14,189 nucleotides of DNA from CAWBCI01 sp963787195 (GCA_963787195.1 CAWBCI010000023.1:1-14189); one strand, 5' to 3'; shown: positions 1 to 6,538, numbered from the stretch's first letter. The notes: a model not told the origin generated them from the sequence alone. Numbers and translations: made by a program.

Positions 1-305
1 AATGATATAAATACCGATTTCATCAGGGGAAGATAATTCAAATCCCATATAAATTTAAATGCCCATCACAGGAAAGAAGAAAGAAAACATAAAAAGAAGG
101 CCGGATAATTAGGAAATATGAAAAAAGCCTTCTAAATTTAATGCAAATTAAAAAAGCCAGGTTTGAATAAACCAATGACATTAAAATTTAAAATTCCTTA
201 AGCCCAAAATTTCGAAGGGATGAGGCTGCTTTTTTAGATGGATGTGGAAGAAAAAAAGTTACTTGATAGACCTGTACAAATATTAACCAATATAAATTCA
301 AAAAC
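1..305. other. Left-end intergenic region, no gene seen
   Basis: I see no convincing coding region here on either strand. The stretch is AT-rich. It holds two small dyads: AGAAGGC at 95-101 facing GCCTTCT at 127-133, and GGTTT-GAAT-AAACC at 160-173. Neither has the T-tract geometry of a clear terminator. The last 60 bases should contain the promoter of the secreted protein starting at 306, but I find no clean TAnnTTTG box there, only a weak TACTTG near 259. Confidence 0.5.
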
Positions 306-914
306 ATGAAAAAGTTAATATCAGCTGTTATTGTTAGCTTGTTTATTAGTTTCCAGTTATTCGGACAATTGAATCCAATCAATAATTTGCAATGGACTCA
401 TTGGTATTTTTGTCCGGATAATTTCTTTGAATTGGGATGGAATGTTCCGGACTCCAGTGCCGACACATTAATGGGTTATAATGTTTATCGGAATAATGAA
501 TTATTCAGATTTCAAACCGGAACTATTCTTTATCACTTGGAAACCGGAGGTAATTGTGATGTGGATTTTGTCTTATATAGTGGGGGAGACTTTTGGATTC
601 ATGTAACTGCCTTGTATAATTCATCCTATGAAGAGTCAATTTATGTTGATTCAGTACATTGTGATGGTTATGCAATTGGTGTTCCTGAAATAGAAAATTC
701 TAAACAACACTTGTATCCGAATCCATCATCTGGGAAAATAAATGTCACAATTCCGGATCTTAAAATGATTTATGTGATTGATCAGATGGGGAAAATAACA
801 AAGGAAATTAGTAGTAATGGACAGCTCGATTTGAGCTATTATCCAAAGGGAATATATTTCATTAAACTTATATCAGAACATGAAATATATTTTGAAAAAT
901 TAGTACTGGACTAA
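306..914 (+). CDS. Secreted fibronectin-III-like protein with T9SS sorting domain
   Basis: A 202-residue exported protein. Residues 1-21 form a classic signal peptide (Lys-Lys, hydrophobic core, ending LFGQ). Residues about 25-118 are rich in aromatic beta-strand patterns, with GYNVYRNNE and a later DFWIHVTALY segment. This is the typical layout of a fibronectin type III-like fold, although I assign it by pattern only. After a short linker, residues about 135-202 are a type A T9SS C-terminal sorting domain: YPNP at 137-140, a central beta strand with DQMGK, then GIYFIKL and a final EKLVLD strand. The T9SS domain predicts Sec export, then outer-membrane translocation with cleavage or surface attachment. 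It is short for a T9SS client and carries no enzyme motif, so an adhesive or structural role is only an inference. It stands alone on its strand. Confidence 0.85.
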   Translation: MKKLISAVIVSLFISFQLFGQLNPINNLQWTHWYFCPDNFFELGWNVPDSSADTLMGYNVYRNNELFRFQTGTILYHLETGGNCDVDFVLYSGGDFWIHVTALYNSSYEESIYVDSVHCDGYAIGVPEIENSKQHLYPNPSSGKINVTIPDLKMIYVIDQMGKITKEISSNGQLDLSYYPKGIYFIKLISEHEIYFEKLVLD

Positions 915-972
915 GGGAAGAATTTATCTGGAGGTTCGAATGCGCAAAGGCCAGTTCGGAGTATTATTAGCT

Positions 973-1005
973 TGGGCTGGTGTTTGGGGGTGGCGTTGTA
1001 GCCCA
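973..1005. repeat. Dyad at the left boundary of the TPR-gene segment
   Basis: TGGGCT at 973-978 can pair with AGCCCA at 1000-1005 around a G-rich loop. The right arm overlaps the 13-bp inverted repeat at 995-1007. It could be the remaining half of a larger recombination-type hairpin. The stem alone is short and might be chance. Confidence 0.3.
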
Positions 1006-1007
1006 TA
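995..1007 (+). repeat. Left copy of 13-bp inverted repeat flanking the TPR gene
   Basis: GTTGTAGCCCATA here matches the reverse complement of TACGGGCTACAAC at 2941-2953 at 12 of 13 positions. The two copies face each other around one gene, 90 bp before its start and 110 bp after its stop. The arrangement resembles the outer arms of cassette or attC-like boundaries, but no integrase or transposase is visible. Confidence 0.55.
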
Positions 1008-1030
1008 CTGAAGAATCCTCTTTTTGATAA

Positions 1031-1060
1031 TTTTGGTGTGTGTTTATGATAAATAATTTG
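1031..1060 (+). promoter_or_regulatory. Possible promoter of the TPR gene
   Basis: TTTTG at 1031-1035 is followed after 18 bp by TAATTTG at 1054-1060, close to the Bacteroidota consensus TTTG and TAnnTTTG but one base short in the second box. The gene starts 25 bp downstream. An alternative exact -7 box, TAATTTTG, lies at 1028-1035 but has no good partner box. Confidence 0.35.
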
Positions 1061-1084
1061 TTTTTTACTTAAATAATACAAAAT

Positions 1085-2830
1085 ATGTCAATATGGTATC
1101 CTGGATATGGCACAAGTTTCAGCAAGTATTTACTTCTTGAAACTAAAGTCGGGCGAGATTTAGCTGGTCCAATACAAAAAGGTAGTGACAATATAGCAAC
1201 TAAAGTTTCTGAGCAAACACGCAGTATTGTTGCTAATAATAACCAATTAAAACAAATATTAGGTGATAGATTTAATTCTGTTTCAAATTCAATCAATTGG
1301 GGCTTTGACAGAATTGAATATGCATTACAAGATGTAAATTCTTCAATTGAATCGTTGCATTCGGATTTTAATTATGGAATAGCATTAATCCTTGAACAAG
1401 CTCATGTAAGCAATGAACTTCTTACAGGTTTAATCAACAAACTTGACGATATCAATAGAACTTTGCAAAATCCTACATTAAATGAATCTCGTGAGTTTTA
1501 CAAAATTGGCTGCGTTCGACTTTCTAAAGGATTACTCGATAAAGCCCTTGATTCATTTATTGAAGCAGAAAAGAAAAATGATACTGATGTTTTTACACAA
1601 TTCTATATAGGTAAGTTATACTTATATGGAATTAATAAAGATGCAAATGTTATTGATTTAGATAAAGCTAAGCAACATTTACTTTACGCTGCACGATATG
1701 CAAAATCAGAAAAAATAGTAGATTATTCATTTGTCAAAATTGAAGCAGAAGCTTATCTACATGCCTCAATTTCTATTTATGCACAGTTAGGGGAGATTTC
1801 AATTAAAGAAAATCCTGTGAAAATTAAAGAATTACTTTCCGAAGCTCTTCAAATAATTCAAAAAGCGATTTCATTAAATCCTAAATTGACTGAGGCATAT
1901 TACCATTCAGCTATATACTCCGCTCTCCTAAATGATTCATCATCTGCAATTGAATATCTTGAAAAAGCAATTGAGATTGACAGAAACTATACGATAAAAG
2001 TAGGTGAGGATGGTGCATTTGATAATATACGAAGTGAAATTGTTAGTTTTCTAAATGCCTTGAAAGAAAAAAGAAAAGTTGAGTGTTTTTCACGAGCACA
2101 AGATGCAGAAACTTTTTTTTCTGAAGCAATGCAATGGCATCTTGAGGATTCGTTATTACATAATGAATTTAAAAAATGTCAAACAGATATTGCTGATGCA
2201 AGGAGATTGTTACAATTAGATACAATATTCGGATATCTTGATGCTTTGAGTCTGTATAATAAATTAATAAGTACTTTGCCAGGATTGATTAAACGTAGAA
2301 TTAATATATTTAAAGGTAAAATAATAAATAATATATATAACACAAATATAATTCTATCTAAATTAGAAAATCATAGTAAATACAGTAAGTATATTGATGA
2401 AACGAAAGTTCATCTAAATAATGCTAATTCATGTTTTTATAAAAATGTTTCGTATTTGATATTAATGAATGCTTTACAGGAAACAAAAGATGCATATGAT
2501 AAAGCAAGGAAAGCTGTAATTGATTTAAATAATGAAAAAACTCAGCAAAAAGAGGCGAAAAATAAAGCTATTGAAGATGAACGATATGAGGAAAATAGAA
2601 GAAGAGAAATTGAACGAGTAAAAAAAATAAAAAATGATGCATCCCTTAGTTATGCAGGATCAATGGCGACAATTTTAGGCATAATTGGATTATTAGGGGG
2701 ATGTGTAAGCTGTGTAGATTCGGGTGCTTATGGGGATGGATTCAACTGGAATTTTTTACCAATCACCATTATTTGTGCAGTAACTGGAGCTGTTATTGGT
2801 GGAATTGCTGGACAATTCAAAAATAAATAG
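1085..2830 (+). CDS. TPR and coiled-coil protein with two C-terminal membrane helices
   Basis: A 581-residue protein that I do not recognise as a named family. Residues 1-130 have no signal peptide and are mostly amphipathic helix with heptad-like spacing. Residues about 136-205 and 255-300 show tetratricopeptide-type helix pairs, for example GLLDKALDSFIEAEK and SAIEYLEKAIEID. Residues 320-465 are further helical repeats. Residues 466-515 are an extremely charged coiled coil (Lys, Glu, Arg). Two hydrophobic segments close the protein: about 523-544 (Gly-rich, ending GGCVSC) and 557-577 (GxxxG-type, AVTGAVIGGIAG). This predicts a large cytosolic body tethered to the inner membrane by a C-terminal hairpin. 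TPRs normally mediate protein contacts; no catalytic motif is visible. The gene is more AT-rich than its neighbours, stands alone, and is bracketed by an inverted repeat, which suggests horizontal acquisition. A defence or stress role is speculation. Confidence 0.8.
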   Translation: MSIWYPGYGTSFSKYLLLETKVGRDLAGPIQKGSDNIATKVSEQTRSIVANNNQLKQILGDRFNSVSNSINWGFDRIEYALQDVNSSIESLHSDFNYGIALILEQAHVSNELLTGLINKLDDINRTLQNPTLNESREFYKIGCVRLSKGLLDKALDSFIEAEKKNDTDVFTQFYIGKLYLYGINKDANVIDLDKAKQHLLYAARYAKSEKIVDYSFVKIEAEAYLHASISIYAQLGEISIKENPVKIKELLSEALQIIQKAISLNPKLTEAYYHSAIYSALLNDSSSAIEYLEKAIEIDRNYTIKVGEDGAFDNIRSEIVSFLNALKEKRKVECFSRAQDAETFFSEAMQWHLEDSLLHNEFKKCQTDIADARRLLQLDTIFGYLDALSLYNKLISTLPGLIKRRINIFKGKIINNIYNTNIILSKLENHSKYSKYIDETKVHLNNANSCFYKNVSYLILMNALQETKDAYDKARKAVIDLNNEKTQQKEAKNKAIEDERYEENRRREIERVKKIKNDASLSYAGSMATILGIIGLLGGCVSCVDSGAYGDGFNWNFLPITIICAVTGAVIGGIAGQFKNK

Positions 2831-2940
2831 TGTTATTAATTGCTTAGTTAAGTAAAAATGTATTTTCAGTAATGAAATGAAAATATGATATTATCTGGTA
2901 ATTTTGATGAAAGTTTCAGGATTTCTCATTTATAAAAAAG

Positions 2941-2978
2941 TACGGGCTACAACAATGCATAATACTTTATGGCGTGTT
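2941..2978 (+). repeat. Right copy of 13-bp inverted repeat plus adjoining hairpin
   Basis: TACGGGCTACAAC (2941-2953) is the inverted partner of 995-1007. It runs directly into an imperfect hairpin, AACAATGCATAA (2951-2962), loop TACT, TTATGGCGTGTT (2967-2978), which has unpaired bases in the stem. A conserved outer arm followed by a bulged hairpin recalls integron attC architecture. The expected closing arm GTTGTAGCC is not present after the hairpin, so if it is such a site it is degraded or atypical. Confidence 0.45.
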
Positions 2979-3069
2979 ACATTAAGAAAATGGACATTTT
3001 AGTTCCAAATATTAATCTGAGTGGACAGAAAGGTTTGTCTTTTAAAGTCCACCACAAAGTAAATGCTTA

Positions 3070-3110
3070 CCCGCTACCCCCAACACAAATCCCCCCCCCC
3101 AAATCACCCC
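3070..3110 (-). other. Potential G-quadruplex on the minus strand
   Basis: The plus strand has C runs at 3070-3072 (3), 3077-3081 (5), 3091-3100 (10) and 3107-3110 (4). On the minus strand these make four G runs with loops of 6, 9 and 4 bases, which satisfies a relaxed G-quadruplex pattern. The run of ten C is also a likely slippage or sequencing-error site. Confidence 0.4.
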
Positions 3111-3227
3111 AATTTCTAAAATAACCGCCGGTCAATATACTGACTACTTCCCGCCCAACTCAAATATAATCTCAGAAGTCAGGAGTGCCTTTTTGATGAC
3201 TATTTTTGCATTATCCCAAAAAACCAC

Positions 3228-3254
3228 CTTTAGTTGTCAAATTACAACTGAAAG
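3228..3254. promoter_or_regulatory. Imperfect dyad, possible operator of the HTH regulator
   Basis: CTTTAGTTGT (3228-3237) and ACAACTGAAAG (3244-3254) are inverted copies around CAAATT, with one extra base in the right arm. More AGTTG cores occur at 3253-3257 and 3276-3280. The dyad lies about 40 bp upstream of the promoter of an XRE-family gene, where autoregulatory sites are often found. Binding is an inference. Confidence 0.35.
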
Positions 3255-3293
3255 TTGCGTAAATACAAGCATAAGTAGTTGAAAATATATGGA

Positions 3294-3320
3294 TTGTGGC
3301 GATGGGTCAATATAACTTTG
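3294..3320 (+). promoter_or_regulatory. Promoter of the HTH-pentapeptide gene
   Basis: TAACTTTG at 3313-3320 is an exact match to the Bacteroidota -7 consensus TAnnTTTG. TTG at 3294-3296 lies 16 bp upstream and can serve as the -33 element. Transcription would begin near 3327, leaving a leader of about 22 bases before the ATG. Confidence 0.6.
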
Positions 3321-3348
3321 TGGCATCAAAAATTAAAAAAATAATACG

Positions 3349-4248
3349 ATGCTAAATTCTAAATTTATCGGCAATAAAATTGCCACAGCACGAAAGAAGA
3401 TGAATCTTTCACAGGCAGAACTTGCCCGGCAGGTATCTATCAGTTCCCAGGCAGTCGGAAAATGGGAAAGGGCTGAATCCATGCCGGACATCACGACTCT
3501 AAACCGTCTTGCTGAAATTCTGGGCGTGGACCTTAACTATTTTTCAGAAAACTTCCAGTCTTTGGAAACGGAAGTGAAAACTGCAGAATTTTCCGGGAAG
3601 CAATCGAATGTATTGCCAACAGTTGAGCAGAAGAGTAGACCTAGCCGGAATATGTCGGAAAATTCCTGGGTGGACGCTGATTTTTCAGGCCTGAATAATA
3701 TAAATGAAAAGTGGAATTCATCTAATATTCAGAACTGTAAGTTTATAGGCTCAGATTTGGCAGGACTTCTTCTGAAAAGCAATGAAATAAAAAACAGTGA
3801 CTTTTCCAGCTCAAACTTGAGCCGCTGTCGTTTTCAAACTTCTGACTTAATCAGCAATAATTTTAAAGACTGTTCTCTGACAGAAGCTGAATTTGCCAGG
3901 AGTACTGTAAAAGGCTGTGATTTCTCAGCGGCCGATTTAACGAAGGCTTTTTTTAATTTTAGTGCATTTCTTAAAAATATACTGACAAATGCGGTATTGA
4001 ATGCTATGACCTTTAAAAACACACAGATTGAAGAGGTGGTTTTTGAAGGAACAATTGAAAATTGTCATTTTGAAAACTGTTCTTTTAAAGCTGTCAAATT
4101 TCAGAATGCAAGCATAAAAAATACATTTTTCAAGTACAATAGAAATTTGAATCGAGTGCAGTTCATTGATTGTAAAGCGGATAATATAACGTACGCGTTT
4201 TTGAAAAATGGTAAAGCGGATTTGACAGGAATAACATTATTATTGTAA
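3349..4248 (+). CDS. XRE-family HTH protein fused to a pentapeptide-repeat domain
   Basis: A 299-residue cytosolic protein with two parts. Residues 7-64 are a typical XRE/Cro-CI helix-turn-helix (LSQAELARQVSIS, then AVGKWERAESMPD), a DNA-binding module. Residues 65-104 are a polar linker. From about 110 to 290 there is a right-handed pentapeptide-repeat solenoid: phenylalanines recur at 112, 132, 152, 162, 172, 182, 192, 202, 222 and 232, with Leu, Val or Ile about midway (157, 167, 177, 187, 197, 217, 227), so a bulky hydrophobic residue falls on nearly every fifth position. Some pentapeptide proteins mimic DNA and bind gyrase, but many do not. Here the solenoid takes the place of the ligand domain, suggesting a regulator with a protein-interaction surface. 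It has its own promoter and a dyad upstream. The next gene begins 68 bp downstream on the same strand and may be cotranscribed. Confidence 0.88.
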   Translation: MLNSKFIGNKIATARKKMNLSQAELARQVSISSQAVGKWERAESMPDITTLNRLAEILGVDLNYFSENFQSLETEVKTAEFSGKQSNVLPTVEQKSRPSRNMSENSWVDADFSGLNNINEKWNSSNIQNCKFIGSDLAGLLLKSNEIKNSDFSSSNLSRCRFQTSDLISNNFKDCSLTEAEFARSTVKGCDFSAADLTKAFFNFSAFLKNILTNAVLNAMTFKNTQIEEVVFEGTIENCHFENCSFKAVKFQNASIKNTFFKYNRNLNRVQFIDCKADNITYAFLKNGKADLTGITLLL

Positions 4249-4316
4249 CCACGAAAAACAAGCACAAAAAACACTGCCGGAATATTGCAGTATCCATAAC
4301 CCCAATAATAAAACCT

Positions 4317-5012
4317 ATGCCAACATTCAGGATTAAAAACATCTTCAGGCCCATCCTTATTTCAGTATTCATCCTTATTGCGAATATCTCCTTCGGTCAG
4401 GCTCGAAAAATTGAAATAAAGCTTTTAGGGAATTGTGCACTTTATATGACTGATGGAAATTTGAAAATGTATGTCGACTTTCCATATAAATCAGGCGCTT
4501 ATGGATATATGACCTATGATCCGGCATTATTGGACAGCATACCTGATAATTCCCTTTTTCTTTTCACGCATGGACATGAAGACCATTACAACCGGAAGCT
4601 CTTCAAAAAAACGCATCAAAAATTATACGGGCCCTGGCCGGTGAAATTTCTCCTGGCGAAAAAGAGGAAATACAAACTGGATGAATTAAATAGCTTATTT
4701 CCTGGTTTTTCAATAGAAGAATATAAAACCAAACACAGACTTTCACTTAAACACTATTCCTATCTGATTCAATGGGATGGGAAAAGAATATTTATTTCGG
4801 GAGATGCTGAAAATGCGGATACTCTTGTGAAAATGAAAGACCTTGATTTGGTATTTGCACCTTATTGGGTTTTACTTGATGCAAATAACAGAAACCTGAA
4901 AATTGACTCAAAAAAAATCATAGTTTACCATCTCAGAAATGGTGATAAAATCACCAGCGGGAATGAAAAAATTATTATTTCAAAACAATATCAGGAATTT
5001 GAGTTGGAATAG
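4317..5012 (+). CDS. Exported metallo-beta-lactamase-fold hydrolase, UlaG-like
   Basis: A 231-residue protein. Residues 1-28 form a signal peptide (basic start, hydrophobic core, ending SFGQ), so it is probably periplasmic. The metallo-beta-lactamase fold is shown by the metal-binding HGHEDH at 85-90 (HxHxDH), by His140 or His146 as the next ligand, by Asp163 in FISGDAE, and by His205 in VYHLR. The order and short length match the UlaG/YtnP-like branch of small MBL hydrolases rather than beta-lactamases; the substrate is unknown. The predicted role is metal-dependent hydrolysis of an ester, lactone or phosphoester. It follows the HTH-pentapeptide gene by 68 bp, with only a weak hairpin (4273-4291) between them, so cotranscription is possible. 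Most UlaG-like proteins are cytosolic, so the signal peptide is a notable feature. Confidence 0.82.
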   Translation: MPTFRIKNIFRPILISVFILIANISFGQARKIEIKLLGNCALYMTDGNLKMYVDFPYKSGAYGYMTYDPALLDSIPDNSLFLFTHGHEDHYNRKLFKKTHQKLYGPWPVKFLLAKKRKYKLDELNSLFPGFSIEEYKTKHRLSLKHYSYLIQWDGKRIFISGDAENADTLVKMKDLDLVFAPYWVLLDANNRNLKIDSKKIIVYHLRNGDKITSGNEKIIISKQYQEFELE

Positions 5013-5026
5013 GAAGCTTAAATCAT

Positions 5027-5144
5027 AGACGTAGCGATGTAGCGATATGACGATATCACGATTTGACGAGGTGAAATAGGAGGTTCCATGTTCCATTTAC
5101 TTCGTCATATCGACATTTCGATATTTCCGACATTTCATGCAGAT
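5027..5144. repeat. Intergenic repeat, copy 1
   Basis: About 118 bp, closely repeated at 5249-5373. It starts AGACGTAGCGATG, contains a middle GGTTCCATG and CCATTTACTTCGTCATATCG, and ends CATGCAGAT. The left half is built of degenerate CGATATGA or GTAGCGAT units, and the right half of TCGTCATATCG or CGACATTTCG units that are their inverse, so the element can fold back on itself. It resembles degenerate intergenic repeats common in Bacteroidota. Confidence 0.75.
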
Positions 5145-5189
5145 TTCCAAAGGCGTGCCGCGCCGCTTTTCCATTACAAATTAAATTGC

Positions 5190-5217
5190 CGTCATCCTGA
5201 ACGAAGTGAAGGATCTG
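5190..5217 (+). repeat. GTCATCCTGAACGAAGTG-type short repeat
   Basis: The sequence CGTCATCCTGAACGAAGTGA and its continuation AGGATCTG fit a short interspersed motif that I recognise from many bacterial intergenic regions. Its ends form a small stem (ATCCT with AGGAT). It sits between the two copies of the larger repeat. Confidence 0.5.
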
Positions 5218-5248
5218 GTTGCGATATGCTGTGAACCTATCTAACCTT

Positions 5249-5373
5249 AGACGTAGCGATGTAGCGATGTAGCGATATGACGATATGACGAGCTGAAGTT
5301 GGAAGTTCCATGTGCCATTTACTTCGTCATATCGATATTTCGTCATTTCGACATTTCGATATTACATGCAGAT
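5249..5373. repeat. Intergenic repeat, copy 2
   Basis: The second copy of the 5027-5144 element, about 125 bp, same orientation. It carries one more GTAGCGAT unit at its left end and an extra TTTCGTCA block at right. CGATATGACGA in the left half pairs with TCGTCATATCG in the right half (11 bp). It lies just beyond the 3' end of the minus-strand reductase gene, so the hairpin could help end or stabilise that transcript. Confidence 0.72.
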
Positions 5374-5378
5374 CCCGG

Positions 5379-5401
5379 CCTGCGCCGCGACCTGTCTCTA
5401 C
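5379..5401. repeat. Partial copy of the CGCGACCTGTC palindromic repeat
   Basis: GCCGCGACCTGTCTCTAC resembles the right arm of the perfect palindrome at 6489-6524 (CGCGACCTGTCACTAC). The last bases overlap the stop codon of the reductase gene at 5398-5400. With the palindrome it may delimit the reductase unit, one copy on each side. Confidence 0.5.
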
Positions 5402-6246
5402 ACCGATAATGCCTCAAATTCCTCCTCACTCAGAATGATATCCCTGGCTTTCAAATTCTCCTGCAGATGTTCCAGGGAATGGGTTCCCGGGATCAGGATG
5501 ATATTGTTGGCCCGGTGATACAGCCAGGCGAGGGCTATCTGAGCTGCTGTGGCCTGGTGTTTTGCAGCTATTTCGCCTATTTTATCCTTTAATTTATCAG
5601 GACCGGAAGCCAGGGGGAACCAGGGAATGAAGGCCAGATTATGTTCGGTGGTATAATCCAATACCCCGTCCCATTGACGATTGCCCAGGTTGTACATATT
5701 CTGTACCGAGACTATGGGCAGGATCTTCTGAGCTGTTTCAATTTCCTTTACCGAAACTTCCGAAAGCCCTACCTGTCTTATTTTCCCGGCTTTTACGGCA
5801 TCTACGACCGGCGCAAGCGTATCCTCTACCGGATAGCGGGAATCTATACGGTGCAATTGCCAGAGGTCTATCTGATCTGTTTTAAGGCGCTGCAGACTGC
5901 CTTCAATAGCTTTGCGGATATGGTCGGGATGACCATTTGGTGACCATTGTCCGGGCCCGCCGCGCACGAGGCCGCCCTTTGTAGCAATGGTTATTTTTCC
6001 GTAATAGTCTGAAAGAGCTTCTTGAATAAGAATTTCATTGGTGTGAGGCCCGTAAGCATCGGATGTATCAAAGAAATTCACTCCGGCTTCAGCGGCCTTC
6101 TGCAAAACTTTTAGAGCCAGGTCCCGTCTCGGGCTTTCTCCCCAAATGCCCTTCCCGGTCAACTGCATTGCACCATAGCCAAAGCGGTTCACTTCATGGA
6201 TTCCCCCTAATTTAAAAGTGGGCTTTATATTCTTTTCTGCATTCAT
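5398..6246 (-). CDS. Aldo/keto reductase, PdxI (YdbC)-like
   Basis: A 282-residue cytosolic NADPH-type oxidoreductase of the aldo/keto reductase superfamily. The start fits the family: a short leader, then NRFGYGAMQLTG. The catalytic tetrad is visible as Asp60 and Tyr65 (FFDTSDAYG), Lys90 (IATKGG) and His132 (LWQLHRID). The C-terminal cofactor-binding motif is IILIPGTHSLEHLQENL. The GYGAMQLTG start, the TSDAYGPH signature, the LIPGT end and the length closely resemble E. coli YdbC/PdxI, a pyridoxal reductase of vitamin B6 salvage. That substrate is inferred from similarity by eye; general aldehyde reduction is the alternative. The gene stands alone on the minus strand. Its terminal codon overlaps a repeat arm, and no clear promoter box was found upstream of 6246. 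Confidence 0.9.
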   Translation of the reverse strand: MNAEKNIKPTFKLGGIHEVNRFGYGAMQLTGKGIWGESPRRDLALKVLQKAAEAGVNFFDTSDAYGPHTNEILIQEALSDYYGKITIATKGGLVRGGPGQWSPNGHPDHIRKAIEGSLQRLKTDQIDLWQLHRIDSRYPVEDTLAPVVDAVKAGKIRQVGLSEVSVKEIETAQKILPIVSVQNMYNLGNRQWDGVLDYTTEHNLAFIPWFPLASGPDKLKDKIGEIAAKHQATAAQIALAWLYHRANNIILIPGTHSLEHLQENLKARDIILSEEEFEALSV

Positions 6247-6419
6247 AACATTACATTTTATCGTTTTACAATTTCATTCAAGACTTCTTTATTCTCCGGC
6301 TTTTTTATAATTAACAGAAATTCAGTGAATAATCATAAAAAGGCTAAAACTTGATTCTATGAATTCCAAAGACCGGAATGAATAATAAATGAAATTCCTG
6401 ATTTAATGTTCATTTTTTT

Positions 6420-6480
6420 GATTTTTGGAATTTGATTTTTGGAATTTGATTTTTGGAATTTGATTTGATTTTGGAATTTT
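6420..6480. repeat. 14-bp tandem repeat, three exact units plus a degenerate fourth
   Basis: GATTTTTGGAATTT occurs at 6420-6433, 6434-6447 and 6448-6461 without mismatch. A longer variant, GATTTGATTTTGGAATTTT, follows at 6462-6480. The array lies in the divergent spacer between the reductase and the PQ-loop-like gene. Copy number is probably variable through slippage. Confidence 0.9.
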
Positions 6481-6488
6481 AATTATGT

Positions 6489-6524
6489 TCCTGTAGTGAC
6501 AGGTCGCGACCTGTCACTACAGGA
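6489..6524. repeat. 36-bp perfect palindrome
   Basis: The sequence is symmetric about 6506/6507, with core GACAGGTCGCGACCTGTC and outer arms TCCTGTAGT and ACTACAGGA. All 18 base pairs match. Related partial copies occur at 5379-5401 and 11251-11296. It is followed by TTTCCTTAATTG, a poor T-tract, so a simple terminator role is less likely than a dispersed palindromic repeat. Confidence 0.92.
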
Positions 6525-6538
6525 TTTCCTTAATTGTA

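Larger units (their letters stand above)
2831..3348. other. Long intergenic region between TPR gene and HTH-pentapeptide gene
   Basis: No coding sequence is supported in these 518 bp. It contains the right inverted repeat and hairpin (2941-2978), a C-rich stretch with a run of ten C (3070-3110), an imperfect dyad that may be an operator (3228-3254) and a good promoter (3294-3320) for the gene at 3349. Confidence 0.6.

Noticed and set aside
995..2978. Firm call of an integron cassette with an attC site
   Set aside because: The arms do not match the canonical GTTRRRY and RYYYAAC rules, and the closing arm is missing; kept only as a hypothesis.
5056..5346. Minus-strand open frame of 96 codons across the fold-back repeats
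   Set aside because: The encoded peptide is itself repetitive because it reads through both repeat copies (KYRYDEVNGTWN and KCRYDEVNGTWN); it has no other support.
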